A DNA stretch of 64,000 bases from Caldilineaceae bacterium. GTDB lineage: Bacteria; Chloroflexota; Anaerolineae; Caldilineales; Caldilineaceae. Positions 24,979 through 34,000 of the stretch are shown one piece after another (position 1 is the stretch's first letter; the number at the start of each line of letters is the position of its first letter). The notes under the pieces are model-generated. The model saw only the letters and a list, made by a program, of their open reading frames with translations, was not told where the DNA came from and made no database searches. The position numbers were made by a program, and so were the translations under genes. The DNA lies in assembly GCA_022824025.1 (NCBI GenBank), contig JAJEBF010000045.1, positions 108,974-172,973 of the forward strand. Reading direction: 5' to 3'.

Positions 24979-25800
24979 TCAAAAAACCTTCGATCCTGAT
25001 GGACCGCCACCCAGTCTTATGGCCCTCGTGGCAATATAGGTGTCGGTATAGCCCCCCGGCTGCTGACCTTCCCACCGGTCCTCAAAGAAGCCGGCAAGAA
25101 CGAATCCAGCCTCGATCTGGCCGCCAATCTGATCCGTTAGCGTATGACCAAACTCCAAGGCCTCCCCGGCACGAATGTACGCCTCCCGCTCCGATTCGGA
25201 AATGCTGGTCAGATCAGAGTACGGCAGCTTGTGACGAACTTCCAAAACGCCTGTGTCAAGCTTCCCCTGGTCAAACAGGTACATGACAGGATTGACGAAT
25301 CCAGCCAGCAGGCTGCCTCCCCGTCTCAACACACGGGCACACTCGCGCCAAACCGGCCGCACATCGGGAATAAACAGGTTGGAACAGGGATGAACGATCA
25401 GGTCGAACCGCCGGTCCGCGAAAAGTCCCAGATTCCGCATATCCCCCTCAACTATCTCCAGAGCCAGCCCCTCCCGCTCCGCAACAAGACGGTCCTGTTC
25501 CAATTGACGCGGGGAGTTGTCCAACACCGTAACGCTCGCCCCCGAGCTTTCACCCGCGGCAGCAAGAATTGGGCCCTGCTGGCCTCCCCCTCCCGCCAAA
25601 CACAGTATCTGCGCATTTCTCAAATCAGGGAACCACCACCTCGGCGCCGCTTTCTCCGGCGTAAGCGCGATCTCCCACTCCCCGCGCCGCGCCGCCGCCA
25701 CCGTCCCACTGCTGACCGGAACCGTCCACCGACTCCCGCGCGCAACAGCCCTGTCCCACGCCTTGCGATTGAGCGTCTGCACGTCCTCAAGATCTGCCAT
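24979..25800 (-). CDS. Class I SAM-dependent methyltransferase
   Basis: This 273-residue protein has a Rossmann-type methyltransferase core: [13 protein letters not shown] is the SAM-binding loop (about residues 64-76), V-T-V-L-D-N-S carries the ribose-binding acidic residue, and G-D-M-R-N-L then F-D-L-I-V-H-P form motifs II and III. The N-terminal [10 protein letters not shown] segment precedes the core. The acceptor is unknown. It has its own 146 bp upstream gap from sufE's small neighbour and 158 bp from the XdhC gene, so operon membership is uncertain. Confidence 0.88.
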   Translation of the reverse strand: MADLEDVQTLNRKAWDRAVARGSRWTVPVSSGTVAAARRGEWEIALTPEKAAPRWWFPDLRNAQILCLAGGGGQQGPILAAAGESSGASVTVLDNSPRQLEQDRLVAEREGLALEIVEGDMRNLGLFADRRFDLIVHPCSNLFIPDVRPVWRECARVLRRGGSLLAGFVNPVMYLFDQGKLDTGVLEVRHKLPYSDLTSISESEREAYIRAGEALEFGHTLTDQIGGQIEAGFVLAGFFEDRWEGQQPGGYTDTYIATRAIRLGGGPSGSKVF

Positions 25801-25958
25801 CAGCCTCCCCAGATCAACCCGCGCCGCTTAACCTCACCGATCACTTTGCCCAGCGTCATCGCCTTAGTGCCGACCAGATCCACAGACAATTCCCTGTGAA
25901 ATAGACAGGTTTTCGCCCTTCCTCGCGACCCTTTACACGCATGCGCAGTCTACCTTCT

Positions 25959-26819
25959 TTACCCCGCCACCGTCCCTCTCGCACGCGCCGCCGCCCGCTT
26001 CCTTCTTTCGATCCGCTCAAGCTGAATCTGTTCGCTCAGCCCGGGAAGCGGCCCATCGCGCAAAACGCAGATAATCTCCGCCATGATGCATACCGCAATC
26101 TCCGCCGGCGTAATCGCCCCAATGTCAATGCCGATAGGAGCCCGAACGCCGTCAAATTTGTTCGCCGGTATCTTCTGCTCCCGCTCCAGCAGTTCAAACA
26201 CAGCCCGGATTCGCCGCTGGCTTCCAATCATTCCCAAATAGGCAACAGGGTCATCCAACACCTCCAGTAGACAGTCAATATCATGCTGGTGGCCGCGCGT
26301 CACCAACACCACATACGTATCGCTGTCGAAAACTTCCTTGCCTTGGCGCAACGCCCCCAGCGTCGGCCTGAACGGACCCGCAATCACCCGATCGGCGGTT
26401 GGAAATCGGGCGGTGTGGGCGTATTGCGGCCGGTCATCGATAACCGACACCTGAAACTCGCATGTCTTTGCAATCGAGGCCAGCGGAATAGCAATATGAC
26501 CTGCGCCGGCGATAATCAGATGCGGGGGCCGCGCCTGCACCTCGACAAATACCGAAAACCGCCCGCTACCATCCTGGTAGTGAAAGTGCTCGTGCTTCTT
26601 GCCCTCTATCGCCAGCCGGGCGTCGCGCAGTACTTCGTCCAACTGCCCACCCAGGGCCAACTCCCCAACAGGACGCCTGTCAGTCTCGGGCCAGACGATC
26701 GCATTCCTTCCCGCGGCTTTGGCAAATGCGCCGTCTCCTGCCGTCACCGTTACCAGCGCCACAGCTTCCCGCTTCTCAATTGCTTCCAAGAGCGCATCCA
26801 GCAGCTTGCCCTGCATCAT
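25959..26819 (-). CDS. XdhC/CoxF-family molybdenum enzyme maturation factor (two-domain)
   Basis: This 286-residue protein has an N-terminal XdhC/CoxI-type domain and a C-terminal Rossmann domain beginning P-H-L-I-I-A-G-A-G-H-I-A. Further conserved blocks are V-I-D-D-R-P-Q-Y, L-V-T-R-G-H-Q-H-D and Y-L-G-M-I-G-S-Q-R-R. XdhC proteins bind the molybdenum cofactor and help sulfurate and insert it into xanthine dehydrogenase-type hydroxylases. A single-domain relative (28253-28603) and a MocA-type cytidylyltransferase (28769-29434) lie upstream in the same direction, separated by the TerC gene on the opposite strand. No hydroxylase subunit gene is present. Confidence 0.9.
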   Translation of the reverse strand: MMQGKLLDALLEAIEKREAVALVTVTAGDGAFAKAAGRNAIVWPETDRRPVGELALGGQLDEVLRDARLAIEGKKHEHFHYQDGSGRFSVFVEVQARPPHLIIAGAGHIAIPLASIAKTCEFQVSVIDDRPQYAHTARFPTADRVIAGPFRPTLGALRQGKEVFDSDTYVVLVTRGHQHDIDCLLEVLDDPVAYLGMIGSQRRIRAVFELLEREQKIPANKFDGVRAPIGIDIGAITPAEIAVCIMAEIICVLRDGPLPGLSEQIQLERIERRKRAAARARGTVAG

Positions 26820-27422
26820 CGCGTGAGTCCATATTCGTCTGGCCGTTTACAGAACGTCCTTGGGTAAAATTGCGCCGGCATTGTACGTCCCCTATCCGAA
26901 TTTAGCTTCACCGCCTGAATTCACCTGCCCCGATCTCGTCAAGTGGCGCAATCGGGATGTGCCGCCTCTCTCTCATCGTTTGGGGCGTTCGGCCGCAAGC
27001 GGCTTCCCTCGTGCAAGGGGGATTCCCCCCGCAACGCCGCCCTTGGTAATCGCGCCGCGCCGCCGTCCTGCGCAACCCTTACGTCCCGCCGCGGCCCAGA
27101 AACGTGAAACCGCCCCCCCCGCCAACCCTGCCTCCCCTGCCTCCCCCTGCCATTTCCCGCACCCATCCTCCCCGCTTCGTCCTCGACATAAACAGGGTAA
27201 GGGTTTGCCATTCTTTGGGCGCCCTCACTTTATGCCAGTAGGAGCCAGGGCTTTAGGCCGTTCCCTTCCACGGCCTCGGGGCAAAATCGAATGAGGCCCT
27301 CATCCCGCTGGACACGCCCAAATCCAACTGCTAGAATCTTACACACTTCGCTGCCGACGTCGCCGCCTACCTCAGGCTTCTGCGGCACCTTTGGGTAAAA
27401 GGGGTAAGGAGACAGAATCCGC
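26820..27422. other. Divergent intergenic region between XdhC and TerC genes
   Basis: These 603 bp lie between divergent genes and should hold both promoters. I found no convincing -35/-10 pair, no tRNA and no manganese-type riboswitch core in front of terC. The stretch 27000-27180 is very C-rich on the plus strand. A minus-strand open frame at 26939-27211 has no ribosome site and biased composition, so it is not called. Confidence 0.45.
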
Positions 27423-28190
27423 ATGACGGAACTCTTTCAGGTCCAAAATCTGGTAGCCCTGCTGACTCTCGTTCTGCTCGAAATCGTTCTCGGTATTGAC
27501 AACGTAATCTTCATCGCCATCCTCAGCGGTAAACTGCCGGAAAACCAGCAAGCCAGAGCCCGCTCAACCGGAATCGCCCTCGCTGTATTTGCCCGCATCG
27601 CCCTGCTCTTCAGCATCACCTGGATCATGCAACTGACCCAACCGCTTTTCTCCTTGTTTGACCATCCACTCTCCGGACGGGATCTGATACTTCTCGTCGG
27701 AGGCCTGTTCCTGATCGGCAAGAGCACATTTGAAATCCATGAAAAACTGGAAGCCGCAGGCCATGACGGCAAAACACAAGCAGCAGCCTCCTTCGTATCG
27801 GTAATCGCGCAGATCATCATCATCGATCTCGTCTTCTCAATCGACTCTGTCATTACCGCCGTGGGAATTTCCGGAAACCTCTGGGTGATGGTCCCGGCCG
27901 TGCTCGCCGCCGCTGCCGTTATGCTGATATTCTCCGGATCGATCGCCGCCTACGTCGAACAGCATCCGACTATGAAAATACTTGCCCTGGCCTTTCTGAT
28001 TCTGATTGGATTCCTTCTGGTCCTTGAAGGATGGCTCCACGAGGCCGTTGAAGAGCTCCACCTCAAAAACTACGCCTACTTCGCCATGGCCTTCTCGCTT
28101 GCAGTCGAAATGATCAATCTTCGCATTCGCCAGAAGTCACAGCCCTTGCATCTGCACAGCCGTTTCCCAACCGAAACAGCTGAAGACTAA
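27423..28190 (+). CDS. TerC-family integral membrane protein
   Basis: This 255-residue protein has about seven membrane helices and the paired acidic TerC motifs: E-I-V-L-G-I-D-N-V-I-F near the N-terminus and L-V-F-S-I-D-S-V-I-T in the middle. TerC proteins (Alx, MeeF/MeeY, YceF types) export manganese or supply metal to exported proteins, and the family name comes from tellurite resistance. The C-terminus is soluble and charged. AAGGAG lies about 11 bases before the ATG. It stands alone on the plus strand between molybdenum maturation genes, with no evident functional tie to them. Confidence 0.93.
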   Translation: MTELFQVQNLVALLTLVLLEIVLGIDNVIFIAILSGKLPENQQARARSTGIALAVFARIALLFSITWIMQLTQPLFSLFDHPLSGRDLILLVGGLFLIGKSTFEIHEKLEAAGHDGKTQAAASFVSVIAQIIIIDLVFSIDSVITAVGISGNLWVMVPAVLAAAAVMLIFSGSIAAYVEQHPTMKILALAFLILIGFLLVLEGWLHEAVEELHLKNYAYFAMAFSLAVEMINLRIRQKSQPLHLHSRFPTETAED

Positions 28191-28252
28191 AGTAGCGGAC
28201 ATTCGGAAAACAGAAAGGCGCGGGCCCCCACGGAGGGTCTCCCGCCTCGACC

Positions 28253-28603
28253 CTACTCGCCGCCTTCCTCTGCGCCTGCTTCCCTTCCACCATCCCATCG
28301 CTCAACAAAGACGTCCATCACGCCCCCGCACACACCCAAGCTGTCCATCGAAATGTCCTCAGTTAGGTCCACGTGGACCGTGCGCGGGATCCCGTCATGA
28401 ATGACATCCAGACCCGCCCGGATGACATCCGCTTCTCCGCATCCGCCTCCCACAGTTCCGACATGCCTTCCCAGCGGGTGAATCACCATCTTCGCGCCCA
28501 CCTCTCGCGGTACAGAACCCTTTGCGTCAACGATCGTTGCCACCGCCACGCTCTCTTCCTCCGCCAGCATCTCTTTCAGATAATGATAAAGTGTCCCGCC
28601 CAA
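28253..28603 (-). CDS. XdhC/CoxI-family protein, single N-terminal domain
   Basis: This 116-residue protein corresponds to the first domain of XdhC/CoxI proteins: A-V-A-T-I-V-D-A-K-G-S-V-P-R-E-V-G-A-K-M-V is the family start, and V-G-G-G-C-G-E holds the conserved Gly-Cys region thought to contact the molybdenum cofactor. The Rossmann domain is missing and the C-terminus is a short acidic and glycine tail, so it is a short stand-alone form. It lies 165 bp after the MocA-type gene, separated by a large palindrome, and probably belongs to the same maturation pathway as the two-domain XdhC at 25959. Confidence 0.87.
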   Translation of the reverse strand: MGGTLYHYLKEMLAEEESVAVATIVDAKGSVPREVGAKMVIHPLGRHVGTVGGGCGEADVIRAGLDVIHDGIPRTVHVDLTEDISMDSLGVCGGVMDVFVERWDGGREAGAEEGGE

Positions 28604-28740
28604 GATCTCCCCCTTTTATCCTTCCACTTGCAGACGACCCCGACGTTTGTAACGGCGCCGAATCTACGCGAAATGCGGTGTGATAGCCGCAGTCTTCATG
28701 GCCTCTTCCGTCAGCAGTTCCTCACCGGTATCCGCACTGA

Positions 28741-28767
28741 ATCCAGTCCATATAATATGGACTGGAT
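28741..28767. promoter_or_regulatory. 27 bp perfect palindrome between MocA-type and XdhC-type genes
   Basis: Arms ATCCAGTCCATAT and ATATGGACTGGAT mirror each other perfectly around one central A. The palindrome starts one base after the MocA-type stop codon on the minus strand. It has no T-run, so it is not a standard terminator; it could be a protein-binding operator with an embedded TATAAT, or an RNA-stabilising stem. Confidence 0.65.
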
Positions 28768-28768
28768 G

Positions 28769-29434
28769 TCAGGCCGCGCTTGCCTCCGAGTCCAACCATT
28801 CAAATTCCGACCGCAGCGCCTCATACTCGGCCGGCACATCCATATCACGGCGCACACAATCGCTGTCGACCGTCTCGTAGACAGTCGCATCGTGAAATTC
28901 GCCCATCAGATCGCGCAGCGTCTGTCCAGCCTCCAACGCCAGCAATTCGGGGAAAGCCCATGCCGGCAGATACACGGGATGCCCCCTCCTCCGCATGTAA
29001 CTGGGAATAACGATCGCGCGGGGCTCACCATGCGCCCGGTCTACGATCTGCCGCACAACGCCAACCGGAATGTGCGGTTGATCCCCCAGCGCCAGCAAAG
29101 CCCCCAGGACCGGCAGGCCCGACTTCCCGAGCGCCTCGACTCCCACTTGGTAAGAGCGCAGCATCTCGCCGCCAGAATAGTCCGGATTGAAAACGATCTC
29201 AACAAGCCCATCTGCCAGATTTCGGGCGATCTCGTCTCCCCGGTGCCCCGTCACAACCAGCACAGGCGACGCGCCGCCCGCCGCAAGTCCCTCCGTCACC
29301 GCCTCGATAACCGTACCCCGCCTCCACGGCAGCAACGGCTTGAACTGACCCATCCGACTGCTGAACCCCGCAGCCGCCACCACTGCCGCCACACGCCCTA
29401 TTCGACACTCCTGTTCATCGCCAATCGCGTCCAT
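28769..29434 (-). CDS. MobA-like nucleotidyltransferase (molybdenum cofactor cytidylyltransferase, MocA type)
   Basis: This 221-residue protein carries the NTP-transferase signature A-A-G-F-S-S-R-M-G-Q-F-K-P-L-L-P near the N-terminus, where the Lys binds the pyrophosphate of the nucleotide. L-A-L-G-D-Q-P-H-I matches the metal-binding G-D-Q/M-P motif, and G-H-P-V-Y fits the MocA branch that adds CMP to molybdopterin for xanthine dehydrogenase and CO dehydrogenase-like enzymes. The open frame extends to 29596; the ATG at 29434 is chosen from homology, although its ribosome site is not convincing. It is transcribed toward an XdhC-type gene. Confidence 0.87.
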   Translation of the reverse strand: MDAIGDEQECRIGRVAAVVAAAGFSSRMGQFKPLLPWRRGTVIEAVTEGLAAGGASPVLVVTGHRGDEIARNLADGLVEIVFNPDYSGGEMLRSYQVGVEALGKSGLPVLGALLALGDQPHIPVGVVRQIVDRAHGEPRAIVIPSYMRRRGHPVYLPAWAFPELLALEAGQTLRDLMGEFHDATVYETVDSDCVRRDMDVPAEYEALRSEFEWLDSEASAA

Positions 29435-29987
29435 CCGCTTACCCGTACGAATCCTCCCGTGACCTGACACACTTACTTGCCATACAAGAAGGCGTGGCGC
29501 CGCCATTTCAGCTCTCAAACAGGACGCATGTCGGTGTCCCCTATTGCTCCATCGGCCCAGTATACCACAATTTTCCCCCAAAAAGACCGACTTCATCCTC
29601 GCCGCTTGCAGCCAAGGCTTGGGGTAACCCAGAGAAGGGAACTGCCACCCTCAGCGCCTATTCCCAGAGGCAGCCTGCAATTTTCACAACAGGGCCCCCC
29701 ACTGTCTTTGCCCGCTGGCACGCACGCGGGCCGCCTCCTCCTGTATGGGCGCCAGGCTGGGTAGGTCCGGGTGTCGTGGCGGCAGGGCGTCCCCCCAGTA
29801 GGGACCCTAATTGCAGGCGCCCAATTGAGGGGTCCCAACTAGCCGGTCCACCGTGTTCCCGTTCTTTCCACGCCCTTCCCCTGCAATTCCCCACAGTCCT
29901 CCTGAATGCCGTTCGCATCAGGAGCGGCAATCCCCGCCACATCACTGCATTTCCCCCATCTCTCGAATTGGGTGATATAATTCAGTT
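29435..29987. other. Divergent intergenic region with one extended -10 promoter
   Basis: These 553 bp separate the MocA-type gene from the plus-strand membrane protein. The only clear signal is TGATATAAT at 29973-29981, described separately. Several short open frames on both strands lack ribosome sites. The 29700-29850 part is rich in G/C runs with partial dyads around GGGTCCC but no clean hairpin with a T-run. Confidence 0.45.
29973..29981 (+). promoter_or_regulatory. Extended -10 promoter (TGATATAAT) giving a near-leaderless transcript
   Basis: TG-N-TATAAT is a consensus extended -10 element, and it ends six bases before the ATG at 29988. Transcription would start at or next to the start codon. 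No good -35 is present, as expected for extended -10 promoters, and no Shine-Dalgarno sequence precedes the ATG. Confidence 0.55.
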
Positions 29988-30743
29988 ATGCGAAATCCAG
30001 GGCATTCATCATCCAATGGCGCATCAACGAGCCGCCGCTATGACCTGTTGAACGATCCCATCTTCTACGTAACCTTTGTGTTCTTCGCCCTGCTCACCAC
30101 AGCCCTTCCCGCCGCCTTGGGTCAGCCAAACTTCCTGCCCATCGCGCAAACAGTCGCCCTCACTCTCTTCCTCGCCATACCCTTGCGCAGAGGAAGAACG
30201 AGCACAGGCATCATGATGCTGTCTCTCTGGCTTTCACTCCAATTCCTCGTGATGCTCGTAGGGTCTGCCCTCCTGCCAGTTGTCTTCCAACGAGCCATCC
30301 ACGACGGCTTCGACTTTCATCGCGCGCTGCTGGAATGGAGCGCCACCGGACGCGCTCTCCCAGGTTCGCTATACGAAAACACCGGCCCGCGTATCGTCGA
30401 ACTCCTCGGCGTCCTGCTCGGCAGCCTTCTTTCGGCCGGCCTCATCGGCATCTGGTTCCTTATGCGGACCTTGAATCAGTTCGCCTTTGCCGCCGGACGT
30501 CTGGCTTCCGAAGGGCCTTCCGGCCTCCTGCTGGGGTTGATGCCTTGGCGGATTGCCATGATCGCCGGTTATACTGGCTCAATCATCCTCCTGGCTCAAC
30601 CCCTCCTCAGAAACACCTGGAGTCCATTTTTCTATCTTTCCAGGCAGCGCCGCCTGGCTACCGTGTCCTTCCTCCTGATCGCGGCCGGACTTGTGACGGA
30701 GCTTGCTCTGCCAGGACTCTGGCGCGTCCTCTGGGCGCCGTGA
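29988..30743 (+). CDS. Hypothetical integral membrane protein
   Basis: I do not recognise this 251-residue protein. It has a 20-residue polar N-terminus followed by five or six hydrophobic segments (about residues 27-46, 48-64, 73-97, 135-160, 185-205 and 224-243). A conserved-looking central loop contains H-R-A-L-L-E-W-S. No catalytic motif is obvious. A strong extended -10 element sits just before the ATG, suggesting a leaderless message. The smc gene starts 277 bp downstream on the same strand. Confidence 0.75.
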   Translation: MRNPGHSSSNGASTSRRYDLLNDPIFYVTFVFFALLTTALPAALGQPNFLPIAQTVALTLFLAIPLRRGRTSTGIMMLSLWLSLQFLVMLVGSALLPVVFQRAIHDGFDFHRALLEWSATGRALPGSLYENTGPRIVELLGVLLGSLLSAGLIGIWFLMRTLNQFAFAAGRLASEGPSGLLLGLMPWRIAMIAGYTGSIILLAQPLLRNTWSPFFYLSRQRRLATVSFLLIAAGLVTELALPGLWRVLWAP

Positions 30744-31020
30744 ACTGGCTGGCAACCCTGATGGTGAACTCCCTTTCCCTGTTCCTGCGGTTTTCTCCCG
30801 CTCCACCCAAATCAAGTTTCGCTTCTTGCCAACCGGGGCCTTTCCTTCCAACGGCGCAGATTGGTCCGGCGCCGTTTGCAGCCAATCCCGTATCTTCGTC
30901 ACGCACTTTTTGCAAAACGAAAAACATGTATACACGTGGACCGGGAAGAGGAGGTCGAAGGACACTGAACAAAATGGCGTCCAGCCCGCACAATCACTGC
31001 AAGATGAACCACAGTCTCTA

Positions 31021-34000
31021 ATGCTGCGAATCAAAAGCGTAAACCTCAAGGGCTTCAAAACCTTTGCCCAACCGACTGAGTTCGCCTTCGGCGGAGGTGT
31101 CACCGCGATCGTGGGCCCTAACGGGTGCGGAAAAAGCAACGTTGCCGATGCCATTCGCTGGTGCTTGGGTGAACAGAGCTTCGGGCTCCTGAGATCAAGG
31201 AAAACCGTCGATGTCATCTTCTCTGGGAGCGACAAGAAGGCCAGGCAGGGGATGGCCGCGGTCAGCATCATGCTTGACAATGAAATGGGCGACCTCAATA
31301 TCGACTTCAGCGAAGTTGAAATCACCCGCAGAGCCTACCGCGACGGAGAAAACGAATACCTCATCAACGGCCAGAGAGTCCGCTTGCAGGACATTACGCA
31401 ACTGCTGGGTCCCAGCGGATTGGGGAAGCGCGCTTACGCTGTAATTGGACAAGGCCTGATCGACCGCGTTCTCAGCCTCAAACCTGAAGAACGGCGCGCG
31501 CTCTTCGAAGAAGCCGCGGGCATCACCGGCTACCAGCAGAAAAGGCAGGCCGCTTTGCGCCGTCTTGAAGCGACGCAACACAACCTCGGCCGCGTTCGCG
31601 ACCTCCTTGCCGAGCTTTCCCCAAGACTCAGCAGCCTCAAACGCCAGGCCGAACGCGCCCTCGAACGGCAACAGATTGAAACCGACTTGAAGGACCTCCT
31701 CCACGTCTGGTACGGCTACCAGTGGCATCGCGCGCTCAAAGACCTGAAAGACGCCCAGCTCACGGTGCAACGCGGCCAGAATGCAACCGAGATGCGCCGA
31801 GATCGATTGCATGCCGTTCGAACCCATATCGACCAACTGCGCCAGCGCCAGTCCAGGCTCCGAACCGACCAGAGCGACCTGACAAGGTCCGGAGATGCCC
31901 GCCATCGCCGTAGAGCCGAGGTGATTCGCAGCCTTGCCGTCAACCAGGAACGCCTCAATCAGACAGTCGCACGACAGACTGAATTGAACGGCGAACACAG
32001 TCAGTTGCAATCCCAGAAGGAGTCCGCCGAACTCCGGCTGGAAACGCTACTTGAAAATCTGGATAAGGCCCAGAACCGCCACAATACCAGTCAGAACGCT
32101 GTTCGCGACCTGCAAGTTCAGTTGGCTGACACCGAGAAACGGTTCCTCAAAACCCGCAGCCATCTGCGTGACCGCCAGGCAGACGTGAGAAAAGAAGAAG
32201 ACGCCGGCTCAAAGCTGCGCAGTCGGCTGGATCAGCTTGTCGAGCGGCGGCGCTCATTGCAGGAAAACGCGACCCGATTCGAGGCCGAAATTCAGCGCCG
32301 CAACCGGGCCGCCTCCAAAGCAGACCTGAATTTGACAGCGTCCCGGAGCGCCGCCGCCAAACATGCCGCCAGGATCGAGAAGGTACAGAGCGCCATCGCC
32401 GAAGTTTCGAACACCATCGAGTCCGAACTGGTCACCCTTCAGAGAGAAGAGGAAGTCTCCAATCACCAGCAGCGTGAAGTAGAACGCCTGAAGACGCGTC
32501 TCGATCTGCTGCATCCCGTTCGCGGCGACAGGAACATCTATGCGACTGGCGTTCGGACCGTCCTGGAAGCATCGCAGCAAGGTCGGCTGGACGGAATACT
32601 CGGCACGGTTGCCTCCCGAATCCAAGTTCCACCCCGGCTTGAACAGGCCATCGACGTCGCCCTGGGAGCCGCACTGCAAAACCTGATTGTAATTTCATGG
32701 CAGGACGCGCAGGGCGCCATCGAATACCTGAAGCAGGCAGGCGCCGGTCGCGCCACCTTCCTTCCCCTGAACCGGCTGCGGTCTCGAGCCCCCATCCCGG
32801 CGCCCCCACTCAATGGCATCATCGGCAATGCTGCCAAAGCAGTGCAGTTTGAATCCGAGGCCGCCCCGGCTATCGAGCATCTGTTGCAGCGGATCTGGAT
32901 CGCTGAAGACCTGCCCTCGGCCCGCCACGCGCTTGATCGGCATTCCGGCAACACAACCAACGGCCGCCTTCGACGCGTTCGTCACGACTCCAGCGCCCCC
33001 ATGCCCACTGTGGTGACGCTGGCAGGCGAAATTATCCGGCCCGGCGGCGCCGTCACAGGAGGCAACTACGGCGGCCGTCAGCGCCGGTCCGCACTCGCCT
33101 GGGAACGAGAAGCCCGCGAATTGCCGGCGAAGCTGGCGGAAGCCGAGTCGCGCGCGCATCAGGCCGTAAAGGGGGTCCAGGCTTTCCGCCAGAAGATCGA
33201 GGAACTGTCAAACAAGCGGTCCGAGCTGGAAAACAGCCGTCAGATTCTTCTCGACGAGGCGCAGCGCCAGCGGACAGATCTGGAACGGGCAACGCTTGCC
33301 GCCGCCCGCGCGCAGCAGGAAGCTGCCTGGCAACGAGAACTCCTCGACCAAACCAGAATCGAACTGGCGGATTTGGATTCCACGGAAGAGCAGGTCTCCC
33401 AAGCCTTGGAAGAAGCTGAAGTCTCGCTGGCGGACGCCCGCCAGAGGGCCCGCTTGGCTGAAAAGGCTGCCCAGGGCAACCCCGAAAAGCTGTTGCGCCG
33501 CCTGGCAGACTCGCGCGCCAAAGCCGCTTCGGCGCACGAAAACCTCAAGAGCCAGCAGACCTTGATCGCCGAACAGAAACGCTCTCTCGATCGGCTCGAC
33601 ACACAGCTCCAGGCCAGGCAAAAGCGGCAGGACGCGCTCCACGCCGAGGAAGAGCAACTTCGCGCAAGGGTTACGACCGCTTCCGCCGAAGAACGAGATC
33701 TGAGCTCGGCGGTCACGGCGCACCAACAGAGAGTAACTCAACTGGAAACTGAAGTAAGAATGGTCGATAAAGAACTGGGCCGCGCAGAGGCGGATGAACG
33801 GGCCGGCCAGCAACTATTGCTGCAGAGTGAGGCGGACCTGAACGAGGCACGGCTTGCCTTGCAAGGCGACGAAGGCCGTCTATCCAGCCTGCGCCGAGAT
33901 ATCCGCCAGGATTTCGGCCTTGCAGACATGGAAGAAGCGGCCGGTTTGCCCTACCAGCCTCCCCTCCCGTTGCAAGCGCTCGTCGCCCAACTGCCCATCG

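Noticed and set aside
27200..27422. Manganese riboswitch (yybP-ykoY type) before terC
   Set aside because: TerC genes often have one, but no matching conserved core could be found in the leader.
28373..29467. 364-codon plus-strand open frame
   Set aside because: It lies opposite the XdhC-type and MocA-type genes and is rich in Arg, His and Pro, as expected of an antisense shadow.
30703..31020. N-terminal extension of SMC by 106 residues
   Set aside because: The extension overlaps the preceding membrane protein gene and SMC conservation begins exactly at the ATG at 31021.
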